Shown here: positions 63,602-64,000 of the stretch, piece by piece
How positions within the stretch are numbered: the first letter of the stretch is position 1
How the letters are laid out: every line of letters begins with the position of its first letter
NCBI RefSeq assembly: GCF_014282005.1
Contig: NZ_JACFTD010000006.1
Location: forward strand, 62,001-126,000
Source: Sporosarcina sp. BP05
GTDB taxonomy: Bacteria > Bacillota > Bacilli > Bacillales_A > Planococcaceae
Direction of reading: 5' to 3'
Length of the DNA stretch: 64,000 nucleotides
The notes under the pieces: model-generated
Seen by the model: the letters and a program-made list of their open reading frames with translations, nothing else
Told to the model about the DNA's origin: nothing
Databases searched by the model: none
Program-made: the position numbers and the translations under genes

Positions 63602-64000
63602 GCATGACAGAAAATAGTATGAGTGCGGAATATAAAGAAGCAATCACTAGTTTACTATTCCAGTTAGCGGATGATGATTTTCTGTACGCATTCCGCGGAT
63701 CTGAATGGCTCGGACTCGCTCCCCATATTGAAGAAGACGTCGCATCCTCCTCAATTAGCCAAGACAGCATGGGACATGCCGCAATGTTCTACCAATTACT
63801 TGAGGATCTTGGAGCCGGAAAAGCAGATGATTTGGCTCATTTACGCTCGGCACAGGACAGAAGCAATAGCATTTTAATTGAGCGGGTGAATGGTGAAGGT
63901 TATTATATGGAAACCCCCAATTATGACTGGGCCTATCAAGTCGTAAGAAGTTATTTTTATACACAAGCGAAAAGGGTGAAAATGGATTCCCTATGTGAAA
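63598..64000 (+). CDS. paaC: 1,2-phenylacetyl-CoA epoxidase subunit C, partial
   Basis: The first 134 codons are visible and the gene runs off the window. It encodes the second ferritin-like subunit, which holds PaaA in the complex and lacks a working iron site. Marks are LLFQLADDDFLYAFRGSEWL, GLAPHIEEDVA, SSISQDSMGHAAMFYQLLED and the tail NYDWAYQVVRSYFYTQ. GGGGAGG lies in the end of paaB ahead of the ATG. Confidence 0.93.
   Translation, partial: MSMTENSMSAEYKEAITSLLFQLADDDFLYAFRGSEWLGLAPHIEEDVASSSISQDSMGHAAMFYQLLEDLGAGKADDLAHLRSAQDRSNSILIERVNGEGYYMETPNYDWAYQVVRSYFYTQAKRVKMDSLCE

Overview
The window is chromosomal DNA from a low-GC, spore-forming member of the Bacillales. The evidence is the spore protein Tlp, a class IV polyhydroxyalkanoate (PHA) cluster (phaR/phaB/phaC with phaP/phaQ/phaJ), DbpA of the YxiN type, YqhV- and YugN-like proteins, GlcT-type antitermination, cre sites and AGGAGG ribosome sites with many TTG/GTG starts. 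The mix of genes fits a Planococcaceae genus such as Sporosarcina best, but that placement is inference. No rRNA, tRNA or CRISPR array was seen.

Layout. 0-9.8 kb: the end of a SulP permease, UspA, an MFS transporter, an M24 peptidase, a Ca-type P-ATPase, an FG-GAP-like protein and a DUF3888-like protein. This part is interspersed with decayed repeats, a serine-recombinase remnant and a duplicated 3' end of the MFS gene. 9.8-20.1 kb: an apparently complete reductive uracil/thymine catabolic locus, with a permease, PreT/PreA, dihydropyrimidinase, beta-ureidopropionase, beta-alanine aminotransferase and a CoA-acylating semialdehyde dehydrogenase. 20.4-31.6 kb: mixed housekeeping and accessory genes (SelO, DbpA, GNAT, an RNase H-like protein, a MarR/EmrB-type efflux pair, Tlp, an M19 dipeptidase and a broken glucose/GlcNAc PTS locus under a GlcT-type RAT leader). 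32-44 kb: glpD-glpK, an HpaB-type hydroxylase, DUF1697, YugN-like, MFS, Ca/H exchanger, an MBL-fold hydrolase, a formate/nitrite channel and DinB.

44.5-60.7 kb is the most interesting part. It holds a class III aminotransferase, an APC permease, a semialdehyde dehydrogenase, DUF3870, a class III CoA-transferase, a glutaryl-CoA-dehydrogenase-like acyl-CoA dehydrogenase and an ATP-dependent HyuA/HyuB (lactamase/hydantoinase type) pair, followed at once by phaJ-phaP-phaQ and phaR-phaB-phaC. Read together, the genes could take a lactam or omega-amino acid (for example delta-valerolactam/5-aminovalerate) to glutaryl-CoA and crotonyl-CoA, which PhaJ and PhaC could store as polyhydroxybutyrate. The parts are seen in the sequence; the joined pathway is a hypothesis. 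Catabolite control is suggested by two good cre sites, and two of the operons have attenuator-like leaders that share a sequence motif.

The window ends with two paralogous small membrane proteins, another decayed repeat copy, and the start of a phenylacetate operon (paaA, paaB, partial paaC) behind a perfect 23-bp inverted repeat that looks like an operator.
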